A stretch of 64,000 nucleotides of DNA, from assembly GCF_036655075.1 (NCBI RefSeq), contig NZ_JAVVQU010000001.1, forward strand, positions 1 to 64,000, given 5' to 3'. The stretch comes from Holtiella sp036655075 (GTDB taxonomy: Bacteria; Bacillota; Clostridia; Lachnospirales; Cellulosilyticaceae). Both the position numbers and the translations under genes were made by a program. Shown here in pieces: positions 8,491 to 18,243 of the stretch (position 1 is the first letter of the stretch; every line of letters begins with the position of its first letter). A model generated the notes under the pieces. The model had not been told where the DNA came from. It made no database searches and saw only the letters and a list, made by a program, of their open reading frames with translations.

Positions 8491-10248
8491 TTAGTTTACA
8501 GGATAGAAGTTAATGCTTTCATGATCTTCTGCATATACTTCTGTCAAGTAACTTCTAAATTCTTCTAAACCAGCTTTTTGAATTTGTGTACGGAAACCAT
8601 TTACAATGCTTTCAACTTCTTTATCACTTGTTGCATACATAGCTTGTACTAACATTTCTCTATAATCTAGTAATGACATTTGAGCCTTGACTTCTTCTAA
8701 CCCTTCTGCAGAAAGGTAAGCTGTTGCTTTTAAACCTGGTATAAGTTTCTTTTTGTAAGGATAATCTGTTGCAATTTTAATAGCACCTTCAAATCCAGTT
8801 CCTGCTGATGCACCTGGGCGACTTTCGCCAAATTCTTCAAGCCAGTCAAGGTCTGTCATAGCATATTCCCAGAATACTACACCTGACCCACCGAATGATG
8901 CACCTACATTATTGATTAACCATTCTGAATCTCCATCATTTAAATGCGTTAAAACTTCCTCTTTAACAACTGGATTACCGTCTACCATATCATAGTGAAC
9001 ACCTTCAATACCATAGTTACCTAAAAGCTTACCTTGTGGTGTTGCTAAGAAATCAAAGAAGGCAAAGATTTCTTCTGGATTTTCTGCATCTGCTGAAATA
9101 GCCCAAGCACCGTATCCACTTTTACCGCGCACAGCTCTCGCATTGTCTCCTGTATAGTCATCTAAAGGTCCAAGTGGTACCCATTCACCTGTTTGGTAAA
9201 CGATTTCTTTGTAGTTGTGCACATCTGCAATAATAGCTGAGTTACGTGTTTCTGATACTTCTGCTGCACGTGTACTATCCATTGTGAAGAATTCTGGATT
9301 CATTAAGTTTTCAGCTAATAATTGTCTAACAAAACCAATTTTTTTGTACACATAATCTGTTTCTACTTCGTGTTTGATAGTTCCATCAGTATCCATATTA
9401 TAACCATCACTTACACCCCAGTCATAACCACGCAAGATGTAATCTAAAGTATCTTTTGATCCACCCCAGTATTTAGGTCCTAATGGATAAACGGATTGAC
9501 CATGGTCGTCTGTAAAGCCACCATTTTTAATATCTACTAGTAAGTTGTAGAATTGCTCCTGTGTTCTAATCTCACTTGGATTAATACCGAGTGCATCTAC
9601 AATTGATTTTTGTATGTACATACCACCTATGTATTCTTCTTGTGGATTAAACTCTAAAGATCGATCTACTGCTGGAATAGATAGTTGCATAACATAAGCA
9701 CCATCTAAATCCTCTCTAAATGTAATGTTTTTATACGCATCATTAGGAAGATAGCCCTCTTCTAAGTATTTACTGTATACTTTTGAGTCTTTCATATACT
9801 CTGTTACATCTGCAAACATACCTTCTTTAGCAGCTTTTAAAAGTAATGAAAATTCTGATCTTGAAGAGTCATTTAAGTAAGTTACAACAACATCAGGAAT
9901 TGTGCCAGATGCTAGGTGAGAAGCAAGTACTGCTGCATCATTATCTCCAGGTGTATACTGAATATCGATATCGATACCTGTAAGTCTTTTAATTTCTTTC
10001 ATAACAGGTGTTTCATTCATTTTTTCTGGTATTGAGTAACCAATGTCATCTACATATGCTTGAATTGTAATTGTACGATCTGCAATCCAAGTATCTGGTT
10101 TGTCATCTGTTTGCGTTGTAGGTGCTGCACTATCCTTATCAGATGCGCTACTTGATGCCCCACTTTGTGCACACCCTGTTAAACTTCCCATTAACACAGT
10201 CGTTGCCATAGTTGTTGCTAAGATTGATTTAAAAACTTTCCCTTTCAT
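8491..10248 (-). CDS. Extracellular sugar-binding lipoprotein, LplA/YtcQ type
   Basis: 585 residues, long for a binding protein and typical of the LplA/YtcQ group. A lipoprotein signal peptide ends in the lipobox LTGC near residue 26, followed by a Ser/Ala/Asp-rich linker to about residue 45. The mature part carries repeated aromatic residues that usually line an oligosaccharide cleft (YILRGYDWGVSDGYN, GKSGYGAWAIS). It should be tethered outside the membrane and deliver an oligosaccharide to the two permeases on either side. The ligand is unknown. GAGGAGG precedes the start. Confidence 0.9.
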   Translation of the reverse strand: MKGKVFKSILATTMATTVLMGSLTGCAQSGASSSASDKDSAAPTTQTDDKPDTWIADRTITIQAYVDDIGYSIPEKMNETPVMKEIKRLTGIDIDIQYTPGDNDAAVLASHLASGTIPDVVVTYLNDSSRSEFSLLLKAAKEGMFADVTEYMKDSKVYSKYLEEGYLPNDAYKNITFREDLDGAYVMQLSIPAVDRSLEFNPQEEYIGGMYIQKSIVDALGINPSEIRTQEQFYNLLVDIKNGGFTDDHGQSVYPLGPKYWGGSKDTLDYILRGYDWGVSDGYNMDTDGTIKHEVETDYVYKKIGFVRQLLAENLMNPEFFTMDSTRAAEVSETRNSAIIADVHNYKEIVYQTGEWVPLGPLDDYTGDNARAVRGKSGYGAWAISADAENPEEIFAFFDFLATPQGKLLGNYGIEGVHYDMVDGNPVVKEEVLTHLNDGDSEWLINNVGASFGGSGVVFWEYAMTDLDWLEEFGESRPGASAGTGFEGAIKIATDYPYKKKLIPGLKATAYLSAEGLEEVKAQMSLLDYREMLVQAMYATSDKEVESIVNGFRTQIQKAGLEEFRSYLTEVYAEDHESINFYPVN

Positions 10249-10268
10249 CTCATTACCTCCTCATATTT

Positions 10269-11237
10269 TTACCAAAGTCCAACCTCAGTAAATTTCTTTG
10301 ATAGCTTATTACAAATGATTACAAGTATAAGTCCGACAATCCCTTGGATTAAACCAATTGCTGTTGCATATCCAAATTGTCCACCTGCTAGACCGATACG
10401 TACAACAAATGTATCTAATGTATCTGCTAAAGCCATATTCCCTGGGGTTCTTAATAAATAGATTTGTTCAAATCCCGAAGAAAGAAGTCCACCTACACCC
10501 ATGATAAAGAGTAGTCCAATAGTTCCTCTAATACTTGGCAATGTAATGTGCCAGATTTTCTTAAGTTTTGAACATCCATCCATTTCTGCTGCCTCATAAA
10601 GGGCTATGTCTACTGCACTAATTGCTGCTAAGTAAATAATAGAATCCCAACCAATGTTTCTCCATAAATCCATTGAGAATAAGATTTGGAAGAAGTACTT
10701 CGCCTCCATTAAGAAGAATGTACTAGGGTCTCCTCCCATTGATCCAATAATTTGATTGAGTACTCCAGTATTCGGAGCAAGCACTCTTTGCATCATCGTT
10801 ACAATAATTACTGATGATAAAAAGTGTGGTAAGTAAGTAATCGTTTGTACCGTCTTTTTGAATTTAAGATTTCGGATTTCATTTAACATTAAAGCCAAAA
10901 GAATTGCAAATGGGAATTCTAAAATACATTTAATGAATCCAACTGTTAATGTATTACGAAGTAATCTTACACAGTCATAACTGCTGAAGAAAGTTTCAAA
11001 ATATCTAAGTCCTACCCAAGGGCTACCCCAAATACCTGCTTTAAATGAATAATCCTTAAACGCTAACACGATTCCTGCCATAGGCACATAGCAAATAAGT
11101 ATGAAGTATATAATACACGGTAATAGCATTAAGTATAATGGCCAGTACTTTAAAGCCTTCTTCCATTTAGGTACTTTTTGCTGTTTAATACACTCCACTT
11201 TTTCACATTCTATTGGTTTGGCACTCACACTACTCAT
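10269..11237 (-). CDS. Sugar ABC transporter permease, LplB type
   Basis: 322 residues from an ATG with AGGAGG upstream; a longer frame start 45 bases before lacks a site. About six membrane helices follow a ~40-residue basic N-terminus. The EAA loop reads YEAAEMDGCSKLKKIWHITL near residue 211. This is the first permease partner of LplB/YteP type. It heads the transport part of the operon, 20 bp before the lipoprotein gene and 83 bp after the phosphodiesterase gene. Confidence 0.9.
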   Translation of the reverse strand: MSSVSAKPIECEKVECIKQQKVPKWKKALKYWPLYLMLLPCIIYFILICYVPMAGIVLAFKDYSFKAGIWGSPWVGLRYFETFFSSYDCVRLLRNTLTVGFIKCILEFPFAILLALMLNEIRNLKFKKTVQTITYLPHFLSSVIIVTMMQRVLAPNTGVLNQIIGSMGGDPSTFFLMEAKYFFQILFSMDLWRNIGWDSIIYLAAISAVDIALYEAAEMDGCSKLKKIWHITLPSIRGTIGLLFIMGVGGLLSSGFEQIYLLRTPGNMALADTLDTFVVRIGLAGGQFGYATAIGLIQGIVGLILVIICNKLSKKFTEVGLW

Positions 11238-11320
11238 GCAACTCCTCCTTCTTGTCAATTTCTTTATTTCTGCCTTTATCATATAGTTTTATAACTTTAT
11301 CAACAATGTAAAAAACTGCG

Positions 11321-12079
11321 TTATTTAGTGTATATTTCTACGAATACAGGATAGTGGTCAGATAAAAATACACCTTTTATTTCATCTTTCCAAAGGCCTC
11401 TCTCCTTACATTTAGTCCCTTTAGAAGTGAAAACATAGTCAATCTGTTCACATTGAGCTATTCTTCCATACTCATGATATGTGCCTTCTATCTCCTCTGT
11501 TAAATCAACTAATCCACCCACTTCACTAATCATAGTAATCTCAGGGTTATGAGGCGCGGCATTAAAGTCTCCAGTTAAAAAGACTGTTGCTTCTTTAAAT
11601 GTAGTAACTTGGGTTATATAGTCTAAGATTTGTTTCATTCCCAAGACTCTGGCTTCGCTTCCTTCATGGTCAAGATGTGTGTTCAGCACTCTAAACATTT
11701 CTTTAGATGCCACATCTTGTAAGACCACCTCTGTACATGTTCTTGGACAAATGCTTTGCTTGTCATAGCGTGACCCTGGAACATAAGGTGTAGGTGATAG
11801 CCAAAATGTATGCATACCAATGAGCTGATACTTAAGCTTTTTAAAAGCAACAGCTGTCTGCTCATCTTCTAAATTTGCATCTCGCCCACAACCTAACACG
11901 TAGTAATCTGTTAAATTTTCCTTTAACCAATCTGCAACATGTGGTAATACTTCTTGGAAACAAATAATGTCTGGTGACTCCTGCTTAAGCTTTTCTAGAA
12001 TAAATGGCTTACGGTAACAAAAGTTATTTTCTCTATCTTGGTTATAGTCACAACGTATATTAAAAGTTACAAATTTCAT
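11321..12079 (-). CDS. Endonuclease/exonuclease/phosphatase (EEP) family hydrolase
   Basis: 252 residues with the complete EEP core: FNIRCD near residue 5, CFQEVL near 41, GDFNAAP near 167 and the terminal SDHYP near 239. These bind Mg2+ and cleave phosphodiesters or phosphomonoesters; the family includes DNases, sphingomyelinases and inositol phosphatases. There is no signal peptide, so it acts inside the cell. The start overlaps the stop of the metallophosphoesterase gene as TAATG, showing translational coupling. With that gene and a sugar importer, a small phosphorylated glycan is a likelier substrate than DNA, which is inference. Confidence 0.85.
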   Translation of the reverse strand: MKFVTFNIRCDYNQDRENNFCYRKPFILEKLKQESPDIICFQEVLPHVADWLKENLTDYYVLGCGRDANLEDEQTAVAFKKLKYQLIGMHTFWLSPTPYVPGSRYDKQSICPRTCTEVVLQDVASKEMFRVLNTHLDHEGSEARVLGMKQILDYITQVTTFKEATVFLTGDFNAAPHNPEITMISEVGGLVDLTEEIEGTYHEYGRIAQCEQIDYVFTSKGTKCKERGLWKDEIKGVFLSDHYPVFVEIYTK

Positions 12080-13008
12080 TAGTTATCATCCCTCACTCTT
12101 TCTGGTAAATGTTCAGTTGGAGCATCAATGACCGTTCCATCTGATAGTCTTACATAAGTTTCAAAGCTCTCTGTATTGTATGCATCTAATACAAAAATTC
12201 TAGCACCTCTTAAGAAATCTCCTTGCCCATAAGTGTTATAACCTGTTGCTCTACCATACCCCAATGTAATACCATACATTTCTCCGTAGAAGTCATTAAT
12301 ATGGTCATGTCCTACAAACACACCTTTGGTATGTCCCACTTCTTGCATTGCAGCAAAGAATCCTGTATTAATCTTCGGACTGCAAATACCTTCTCGTTTA
12401 AGTCCATAACATGTTTCCATTGCCCATACTTCATGGAATTCTGGCAGTGCAATATGCATAAATAGCAGTGCACCAAACTGTGGACTTTGTGCTTCATAGG
12501 CTTTCATCTTTTCTTGATACCAGTCAATTTGTGGTCTTTGTACATAAGCATAGCCTTCCATATGAGGAAGTGGATTGTAGTTACCTGAATCCATTCCGAC
12601 AAGTACCCATTTGACTATGCCTTGCTCATCTACCACTTCTAAAGTATGGTTACCCATTCCTACCTTTGAGTTTTCATCATGATCAAGTAGACAGTTTGGC
12701 ATCACTTTTAAAATATCAAAAAGCGTTTCATAGCCTGCACCTTCCTCTGTATCATGATTCCCAAATGTATATGTAAAAGGAATTTGTGACTCTATAACAG
12801 GTGCTAATGCTAAAGGTAAATGTTGTGCATTATTTTCTCCATACACTGTATCTCCTGTAATGATAATAAAGTCTGGATTTTCCTCTTGTAATATTTTCCT
12901 CATTAAATTCACAGTATCTTGGTCTACTTGATTGTCATCGCTAAAATGGATATCTGTAAATTGAAGCAGTTTAAATTTGCCTTCCGGTGAAAACTTAAGT
13001 TTATTCAT
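12079..13008 (-). CDS. Calcineurin-like metallophosphoesterase
   Basis: 309 residues with the metallophosphatase motifs in order: FTDIHFSDD near 17, ITGDTVYGEN near 50, FGNHDTE near 82, MHIALPE near 184 and VGHDHIND near 232. The two-metal centre hydrolyses phosphoesters. The form with a large insert resembles Dcr2/purple acid phosphatase-like bacterial proteins. No signal peptide is seen. It is the first gene of the long minus-strand operon, with a GGAGGAT ribosome site, and is coupled to the EEP gene. The substrate is unknown. Confidence 0.88.
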   Translation of the reverse strand: MNKLKFSPEGKFKLLQFTDIHFSDDNQVDQDTVNLMRKILQEENPDFIIITGDTVYGENNAQHLPLALAPVIESQIPFTYTFGNHDTEEGAGYETLFDILKVMPNCLLDHDENSKVGMGNHTLEVVDEQGIVKWVLVGMDSGNYNPLPHMEGYAYVQRPQIDWYQEKMKAYEAQSPQFGALLFMHIALPEFHEVWAMETCYGLKREGICSPKINTGFFAAMQEVGHTKGVFVGHDHINDFYGEMYGITLGYGRATGYNTYGQGDFLRGARIFVLDAYNTESFETYVRLSDGTVIDAPTEHLPERVRDDN

Positions 13009-13146
13009 TTGATGTTATCCTCCATCTTAAATAAATGTATAGTTAAAAATAATATTTCTTACTGCCAGATTACTAAAGATACCTTTCCATAACAATGGAC
13101 TATTCTACACAAAAAGTTGTACATTTCTACGACTTTCTATATTCCA

Positions 13147-13175
13147 TTGAACTCTTTAAAAATTAATAGTATATT
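13147..13175 (+). promoter_or_regulatory. SigA-type promoter of the divergent unknown/PHP pair
   Basis: TTGAAC at 13147-13152 and TATATT at 13170-13175 are separated by 17 bases, 41 bases upstream of the start at 13217. The 207-bp gap must also hold the promoter of the minus-strand sugar operon, which I could not place. Confidence 0.65.
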
Positions 13176-13216
13176 AGTCACATCTTTAGATTTTTTATGA
13201 AAAGGGGTTAATTTAT

Positions 13217-13669
13217 ATGAAGAAAATATATGAAGTTGGGGGGATCTTAAACCAAGGCTTTGTCGGGCAAATCTCCTATACTATTTGCTTAGATCAAGAA
13301 TATCAAGAAATGGATATTGCCTTTTCCTTTGACAAGCAACGTTATGAAGTGATCACAGATGAATTAAAAAAAGAACTCATTGCTGCCTGTAATGGTAAAT
13401 ATGGTGCAGATACAGCTAGCGATAAACTGATTACTCATACTATTAAAGATATGAAAACAGAACTTCAAATGATTGTAACCATGAATGATACATTTATTGG
13501 TGGCATACACCGACAAGAAACTTCTAGACATCTCTATTTTAGTGAGCATGAGGCCACTCCAGGTTGCATTCCTCAGCCCTCTATAAATGGTGTCATCCGC
13601 ATTACTATTTTAGCTTTTAGCGTCATTCGTGACGAGACACACTATGCCTTATCTTTATCCGTACGTTAA
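13217..13669 (+). CDS. Unrecognised 150-residue protein next to PHP gene
   Basis: No family recognised. It has no signal peptide or membrane helix and is predicted as an alternating beta/alpha soluble protein. The last third (HRQETSRHLYFSEHEATPG) carries several histidines and acids, and the C-terminus is a beta strand run. An AAAAGGGG site precedes the start, and a good promoter lies upstream. Its stop is 18 bases before the PHP gene, so the two form one transcript divergent from the sugar operon and convergent with the two-component genes. Confidence 0.7.
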   Translation: MKKIYEVGGILNQGFVGQISYTICLDQEYQEMDIAFSFDKQRYEVITDELKKELIAACNGKYGADTASDKLITHTIKDMKTELQMIVTMNDTFIGGIHRQETSRHLYFSEHEATPGCIPQPSINGVIRITILAFSVIRDETHYALSLSVR

Positions 13670-13687
13670 GAATAGGAGGAACACTGT

Positions 13688-14605
13688 ATGTATAAACGTT
13701 TAGAACTACATAATCATACGACGGAATCAGATAGTAACCTAACCGTCCAGGAACTTATTCACTTGATGCAAGCAGACCATGTGGATGCTTTTGCACTTAC
13801 AGACCACAATACAATTTCTGGACATATTAAAGCTCAAGCATTGCTCAAAGAACAAAATATTGCTATGTCCTGCATTTACGGCATGGAGTACACCACCTAT
13901 TATGGACATATTCTATGCCTTAACTTAAAAGAATACGTGCCTTGGGAGAATATTAACCGCCACAAGCCTGAACGCCTCTTCCTTGCAACTAAAGCAAAAG
14001 GAGCTATTGCCGGTATAGCTCATCCCTTCTCATGTGGTTACCCTATTGCCACCTGTGGCTTTGAGATGACTTTCACTGACTACTCTTGTATTGACTTTAT
14101 AGAAGTCTTCAATAATCCTGAACCTCTTTATGAAGTTAATGAACGCGGTTTGCTTTGGTGGGAAGATTTAGTCCTTGGAGGTTATCCTATTGCTGCAAGT
14201 AGTGGAATGGACTTACATGGCCATAATAGTATGCATCATCAATTTGCAACCTTCATAGAAGGCATACCAGAAGGTAATATTGAAGAAGAGCTTGCCACTG
14301 CTTTCCAATCTAAAAGAACATGGATATCCAAAGGTCCTATTCTTGAGGCACATATCAATGAATCTACTAAAGCGCTTACCTTCTCCATTGTTGCAACCAA
14401 TAAGCCAGGTTATCAAGAACAACCTCATACCCCTTATGTTCTATCTCTTCGCACCCAAAAAGGAACCTTGTCATTTAACTTCAACGACAAAGCTCCTCTT
14501 ACTATAAGTCTACAAGACTTAGATTCTATTATTATTCCTAAGCTTTACCAAGGTTCTACTGATATCATGAACCTTGTTGCTATAGCGCCTGTTATTTATT
14601 TATAA
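13688..14605 (+). CDS. PHP-domain phosphoesterase
   Basis: 305 residues. Metal ligands of a PHP domain are visible: LHNHTTESD near residue 7, ALTDHNT near 40, GMEYTTYYGH near 64, GIAHPF near 109 and SGMDLHGH near 178. The C-terminal ~90 residues lack PHP motifs and look beta-rich. It is a second PHP enzyme in the window and differs clearly from the one at 0.3-1.1 kb. It is co-transcribed with the unknown 150-residue protein and its 3' end overlaps the end of the convergent response regulator gene by 10 bases. A role in hydrolysing a phosphorylated intermediate of the neighbouring sugar pathway is inference. Confidence 0.82.
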   Translation: MYKRLELHNHTTESDSNLTVQELIHLMQADHVDAFALTDHNTISGHIKAQALLKEQNIAMSCIYGMEYTTYYGHILCLNLKEYVPWENINRHKPERLFLATKAKGAIAGIAHPFSCGYPIATCGFEMTFTDYSCIDFIEVFNNPEPLYEVNERGLLWWEDLVLGGYPIAASSGMDLHGHNSMHHQFATFIEGIPEGNIEEELATAFQSKRTWISKGPILEAHINESTKALTFSIVATNKPGYQEQPHTPYVLSLRTQKGTLSFNFNDKAPLTISLQDLDSIIIPKLYQGSTDIMNLVAIAPVIYL

Positions 14606-16212
14606 GGACTATTACACTTTCTATATTGTAGTGGTGTCTGGCCAGTAGCTTTTTTAAACACTTTAAAAAAGTACTGGCTATCTTCATATCCAACCTCTTT
14701 TGCAATGTCTACAACACTCTTTTGGGATTGCGCTAAATACTCTTTAGCTTTATTAATACGTAATGCCTTAATAAAGTTAATAGCCGTTTGCCCCGTCTCC
14801 TTCTTGAAAATAGAAGAGAAATAGTTTGGACTCATCGTAAATTTTTCTGCCAAATCATTAATGGCAATATCTTTATTATAATGTTCTGTGATGTATTTGA
14901 TGGCTAACTTAATTTTATTTTTAGCATTTGTGTCTACATGACTTTCTGTTTCTAAGCAATCTAGGACAAGTGCCCATAAATATTCTCGCATCTCTTTCAA
15001 AGAAGATAGGCTCGTAAGCTCATCTAAATCCACTACGAGTTGTTCCGCCTTCCTAGGTTCCTTCTCGAAACTTGTCGTTGCTGATTTTAATAAAATTCCA
15101 ATCACCCTTACCCACATAATACGGATATAGTTCACATTATATTTTTGAATCTGTTCATCGGAAAAAATGTCCTCGAGTATGCATTGAATATTTCCAATAT
15201 CATTACGTTCTATGTACTGACTCAGCATATGCAACTGGGAAGTCGGCAGTTGATTGGCCGCTAATAGTTTAATATCATCATAAAAATAGATATTTCCATT
15301 TCCGTGAATAAGCCTTTGGTTAAATGCACCTTGTGCTTCTTTTGTAGCTGATAAAGAGATCTCATCTCTAATGGTACTCATACCAATGCTAATAGAAATC
15401 TGCATACGATTCCACAGCATACCTTGAAGTGCTGAGAAGATTTGTTCTGCTTCTGCCCGTAAAGTAACTGCACACTCATTAGACAAAATAGCAAAAAGTT
15501 GGTTAGGGTTGGACAGGTGATTAATAATGATTTTATCACTTCTAATATTCGTTTCCTTAAAAATATTTTCGACGCTAAAGCGCATCAGTTGGATATCTTG
15601 ATACCCAAACTTATTGCGTTCATAGCTCTCTCCATCAATATTTATCAGTGCCACCATCAGCTTTCTACCATGGCATGGAAATTGTCTATTAATAGCTTGT
15701 TTGATGAGAAAATGCTCTCTCTTAAAAGGGAGTGACTGATGGAGCAGTACATTCACATTCTTTTCTAAAGTATACTGCTCCTTATCCTTTTGAAGGCGCT
15801 CACCTAACTCAATAACTTTTTCATTGTCTTCTCTTTCCCCTATATTATCTAGTACTTCTTTCATTGTCTTTTTCAGTTGTTCATTTGAAATAGGTTTTAA
15901 TAAGTACGCATTGACCCCTAAGTTAATAGCTTGTTCTGCATAAGCAAATTCAGCATAACCACTTAAGATAACAAATTGAATATGTGGATAAAGTGGTCTG
16001 GCCTTGCGAATTAAGTCAATACCATCCATATCTCTCATTCTAATATCCGTTATCACAATATCTACAGGTTGTTCTTTCAGTAGCTCAAGGGCTGTTGTTC
16101 CATCATCTGCCTCTTCTATCTTATCAAATTTAAAGTTTAGATAGTCTAACCTTGCACGAATTCCTTGTCTTATAAGTGTTTCATCATCAACGATTAAAAT
16201 ACATCTCCCCAT
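14596..16212 (-). CDS. YesN-type response regulator (receiver plus AraC HTH)
   Basis: 538 residues. The receiver covers residues 1-120 with the acidic pair Asp9-Asp10, phosphoacceptor Asp56 in VITDIRMRDMDG and Lys in LLKPIS near 106. A variable middle region follows. The C-terminal ~100 residues form an AraC-type double helix-turn-helix (INDLAEKFTMSPNYFSSIF and VVDIAKEVGYEDSQYFFKVF). It is the DNA-binding partner of the histidine kinase just upstream (13-bp gap). Pairs of this type normally control a nearby sugar ABC importer, here the operon at 3.5-13 kb. Confidence 0.92.
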   Translation of the reverse strand: MGRCILIVDDETLIRQGIRARLDYLNFKFDKIEEADDGTTALELLKEQPVDIVITDIRMRDMDGIDLIRKARPLYPHIQFVILSGYAEFAYAEQAINLGVNAYLLKPISNEQLKKTMKEVLDNIGEREDNEKVIELGERLQKDKEQYTLEKNVNVLLHQSLPFKREHFLIKQAINRQFPCHGRKLMVALINIDGESYERNKFGYQDIQLMRFSVENIFKETNIRSDKIIINHLSNPNQLFAILSNECAVTLRAEAEQIFSALQGMLWNRMQISISIGMSTIRDEISLSATKEAQGAFNQRLIHGNGNIYFYDDIKLLAANQLPTSQLHMLSQYIERNDIGNIQCILEDIFSDEQIQKYNVNYIRIMWVRVIGILLKSATTSFEKEPRKAEQLVVDLDELTSLSSLKEMREYLWALVLDCLETESHVDTNAKNKIKLAIKYITEHYNKDIAINDLAEKFTMSPNYFSSIFKKETGQTAINFIKALRINKAKEYLAQSQKSVVDIAKEVGYEDSQYFFKVFKKATGQTPLQYRKCNSPYK

Positions 16213-16224
16213 CTTTATTCCTCC

Positions 16225-18000
16225 TTAGTCAGTAAACGGCAAGCGTATTGTAAAACAACTTCCTTGATTTAATTCGCTCTGTATGTTAATACCATAATCA
16301 TTTCCACAAACTAACCTAATCCTTTGATGTACATTACGTATACCAATACTTCGTGTTCTGTTTTTAAGTTTTACTTCGTTGTCATTAATATATTCTAGTA
16401 TGAGTGCTAATCTCTCCTTGGTCATTCCCACACCATTATCTTCTACTTTAATGATGATGTCTGTTCCTTCTTTCCCTACAAATATAGTTAATTTCCCTTT
16501 TGTTGCACACGTACCTAATCCATGAACAATGGCATTTTCTACAATAGGTTGCAAAATAAAGCGTAAAATTTGATGCTCCATCAGCGCCTCTTCCACTTCA
16601 TAATACACCTCAAACTTCTCACCGAACCTAGCTTTTTGTATGAAAATATAGTTTTGGGTATGTTTCAACTCCTGCCGGATGGTTACATACTCACCATAAT
16701 TTTTCCCTAAACTATATCTAAAGATATCGCCTAGCTTCTCACATAAGTCACAGATTTCAAAAGCTCCTTTTACAGCAGCTAATGCACTTATTGTTTCTAA
16801 TGTATTGTAGAGAAAGTGTGGATTAATCTGGAGTTGTAAATTTCTAAGTTCTGATGCTTTCTTCTCTAACTGCTGAATGTAATTCTTCTGTATAAGCTTA
16901 TCTATATGCCGTAGCATATGATTAAATTGCTTATCTAAAAGTGCGATTTCATCATTTCCACCAATTTCTTCTGTCACATTAAAGTTACCTTCTTCAGCTA
17001 ACTTGAATTTTTGTACTAAGCCTTCAACTCTCTTAGAGAAATTCCTAGTAAAACAGTAGATAGTTACTACAATAAATCCAACAAGTAGGATAATCATAGG
17101 CATCATGGACTTTTGCAATCTTGCTTGTTCTTTAATAAACAAGTCTCCTTCAAATAGGAAGAGTATCTTAAGCCCATAGGAATCTATTGTATCCCCATAA
17201 ACCATGACTCCATTTTGTTGAATCATCCTATTACTCTTAAGTTCTCTTATATCAATTCCATCTACTTCTGCTAGCAACTTATCATTTGAAGCATATATTA
17301 GCTGATTGTCCTTATCCAAAACAATGATATCATAAGGATAAAATTCCTCTGTACTTTCTTTCACCGGTTGAAATAGTTTAACCGGGTCTATATCCAATTT
17401 TACAAATCCTAAATAGCGCTTGGTAAAATTAGATGTATCTATGTATTGAATATCTTCTATTAACGAAAGCACCCTATCTTTTCTATTCCCTGTTGTATAG
17501 GTTAATGTACCTTCTTGAAAACTTCTATTTTTCAAATACCATAATTCTTTAACCCCTTCTTCTAACATAGAAATTCTACTGCCATATATCTGTGATTCTT
17601 TTATATTGGAATAAATCATACAGTTTCGAAATTCTTTGTAGCCCTCTAACCTTAAGCTATTTCCTATTTCTAAGCTTACCTTTTCTCCTTTGACATAAGG
17701 ATTTGTGCTACTTCCTCTTCCTAATAACTCATCTATAATAATCGTATTGTTAGCAATTTGGTCTAGCCTATCATGATACCTAAAGAAGTTTGCATCCATA
17801 TTAGACATATATTGTGCCACAAGTTGAGCATAAGACTTATTCAAGGTATTTTCAACTAGGTTAGAAATCTCATTAAATAAGAGTGAACTAATAATGATAA
17901 TAGGCACAATACTTACAATCAAAGTAAATCCCAGAAGTTGTATAAAAATTGTGTTGGAATGAAATAGCTTAGCTATCCATTGTTTGAGTATTTTCTTCAT
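16225..18000 (-). CDS. YesM-type sensor histidine kinase
   Basis: 591 residues. One helix at about 22-45 and another at about 298-317 flank a ~250-residue extracellular sensor region; a HAMP segment follows (318-370). The His_kinase domain has the phosphoacceptor His395 in LQINPHFLYNTLE, then an ATPase domain with ILQPIVENAIVHG and KVEDNGVGM. The extracellular domain probably senses the substrate or the loaded binding lipoprotein of the sugar importer. It is upstream of and co-transcribed with the YesN-type regulator. No obvious promoter was found in the AT-rich gap behind it. Confidence 0.93.
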   Translation of the reverse strand: MKKILKQWIAKLFHSNTIFIQLLGFTLIVSIVPIIIISSLLFNEISNLVENTLNKSYAQLVAQYMSNMDANFFRYHDRLDQIANNTIIIDELLGRGSSTNPYVKGEKVSLEIGNSLRLEGYKEFRNCMIYSNIKESQIYGSRISMLEEGVKELWYLKNRSFQEGTLTYTTGNRKDRVLSLIEDIQYIDTSNFTKRYLGFVKLDIDPVKLFQPVKESTEEFYPYDIIVLDKDNQLIYASNDKLLAEVDGIDIRELKSNRMIQQNGVMVYGDTIDSYGLKILFLFEGDLFIKEQARLQKSMMPMIILLVGFIVVTIYCFTRNFSKRVEGLVQKFKLAEEGNFNVTEEIGGNDEIALLDKQFNHMLRHIDKLIQKNYIQQLEKKASELRNLQLQINPHFLYNTLETISALAAVKGAFEICDLCEKLGDIFRYSLGKNYGEYVTIRQELKHTQNYIFIQKARFGEKFEVYYEVEEALMEHQILRFILQPIVENAIVHGLGTCATKGKLTIFVGKEGTDIIIKVEDNGVGMTKERLALILEYINDNEVKLKNRTRSIGIRNVHQRIRLVCGNDYGINIQSELNQGSCFTIRLPFTD

Positions 18001-18190
18001 CTCTCTCTCTTTTTAATCCTTTTTCATTTGTATGTATATCCTAACTTTTATCCTTTACTTATTGAATTTGTCGGTATTTTTATTCCCGAATTTCATTTAC
18101 TTTTCTAATTACTTAGAAATTATATCATATTTTTTGTTAAAATTATATAATTTAGATTAATTTTAGGTTAACTTAGTGTAAAAATACAAA

Positions 18191-18236
18191 AAGAACTATA
18201 GACTCAGTAGTGTTCTACCTCATCTATAGTTCTTTT
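18191..18236 (-). terminator. secA terminator
   Basis: Perfect 13-base arms (AAAGAACTATAGA and complement) around a 20-base loop, followed on the minus strand by TTTTTG. It begins 8 bases after the secA stop codon. Confidence 0.88.
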
Positions 18237-18243
18237 CATTTAT

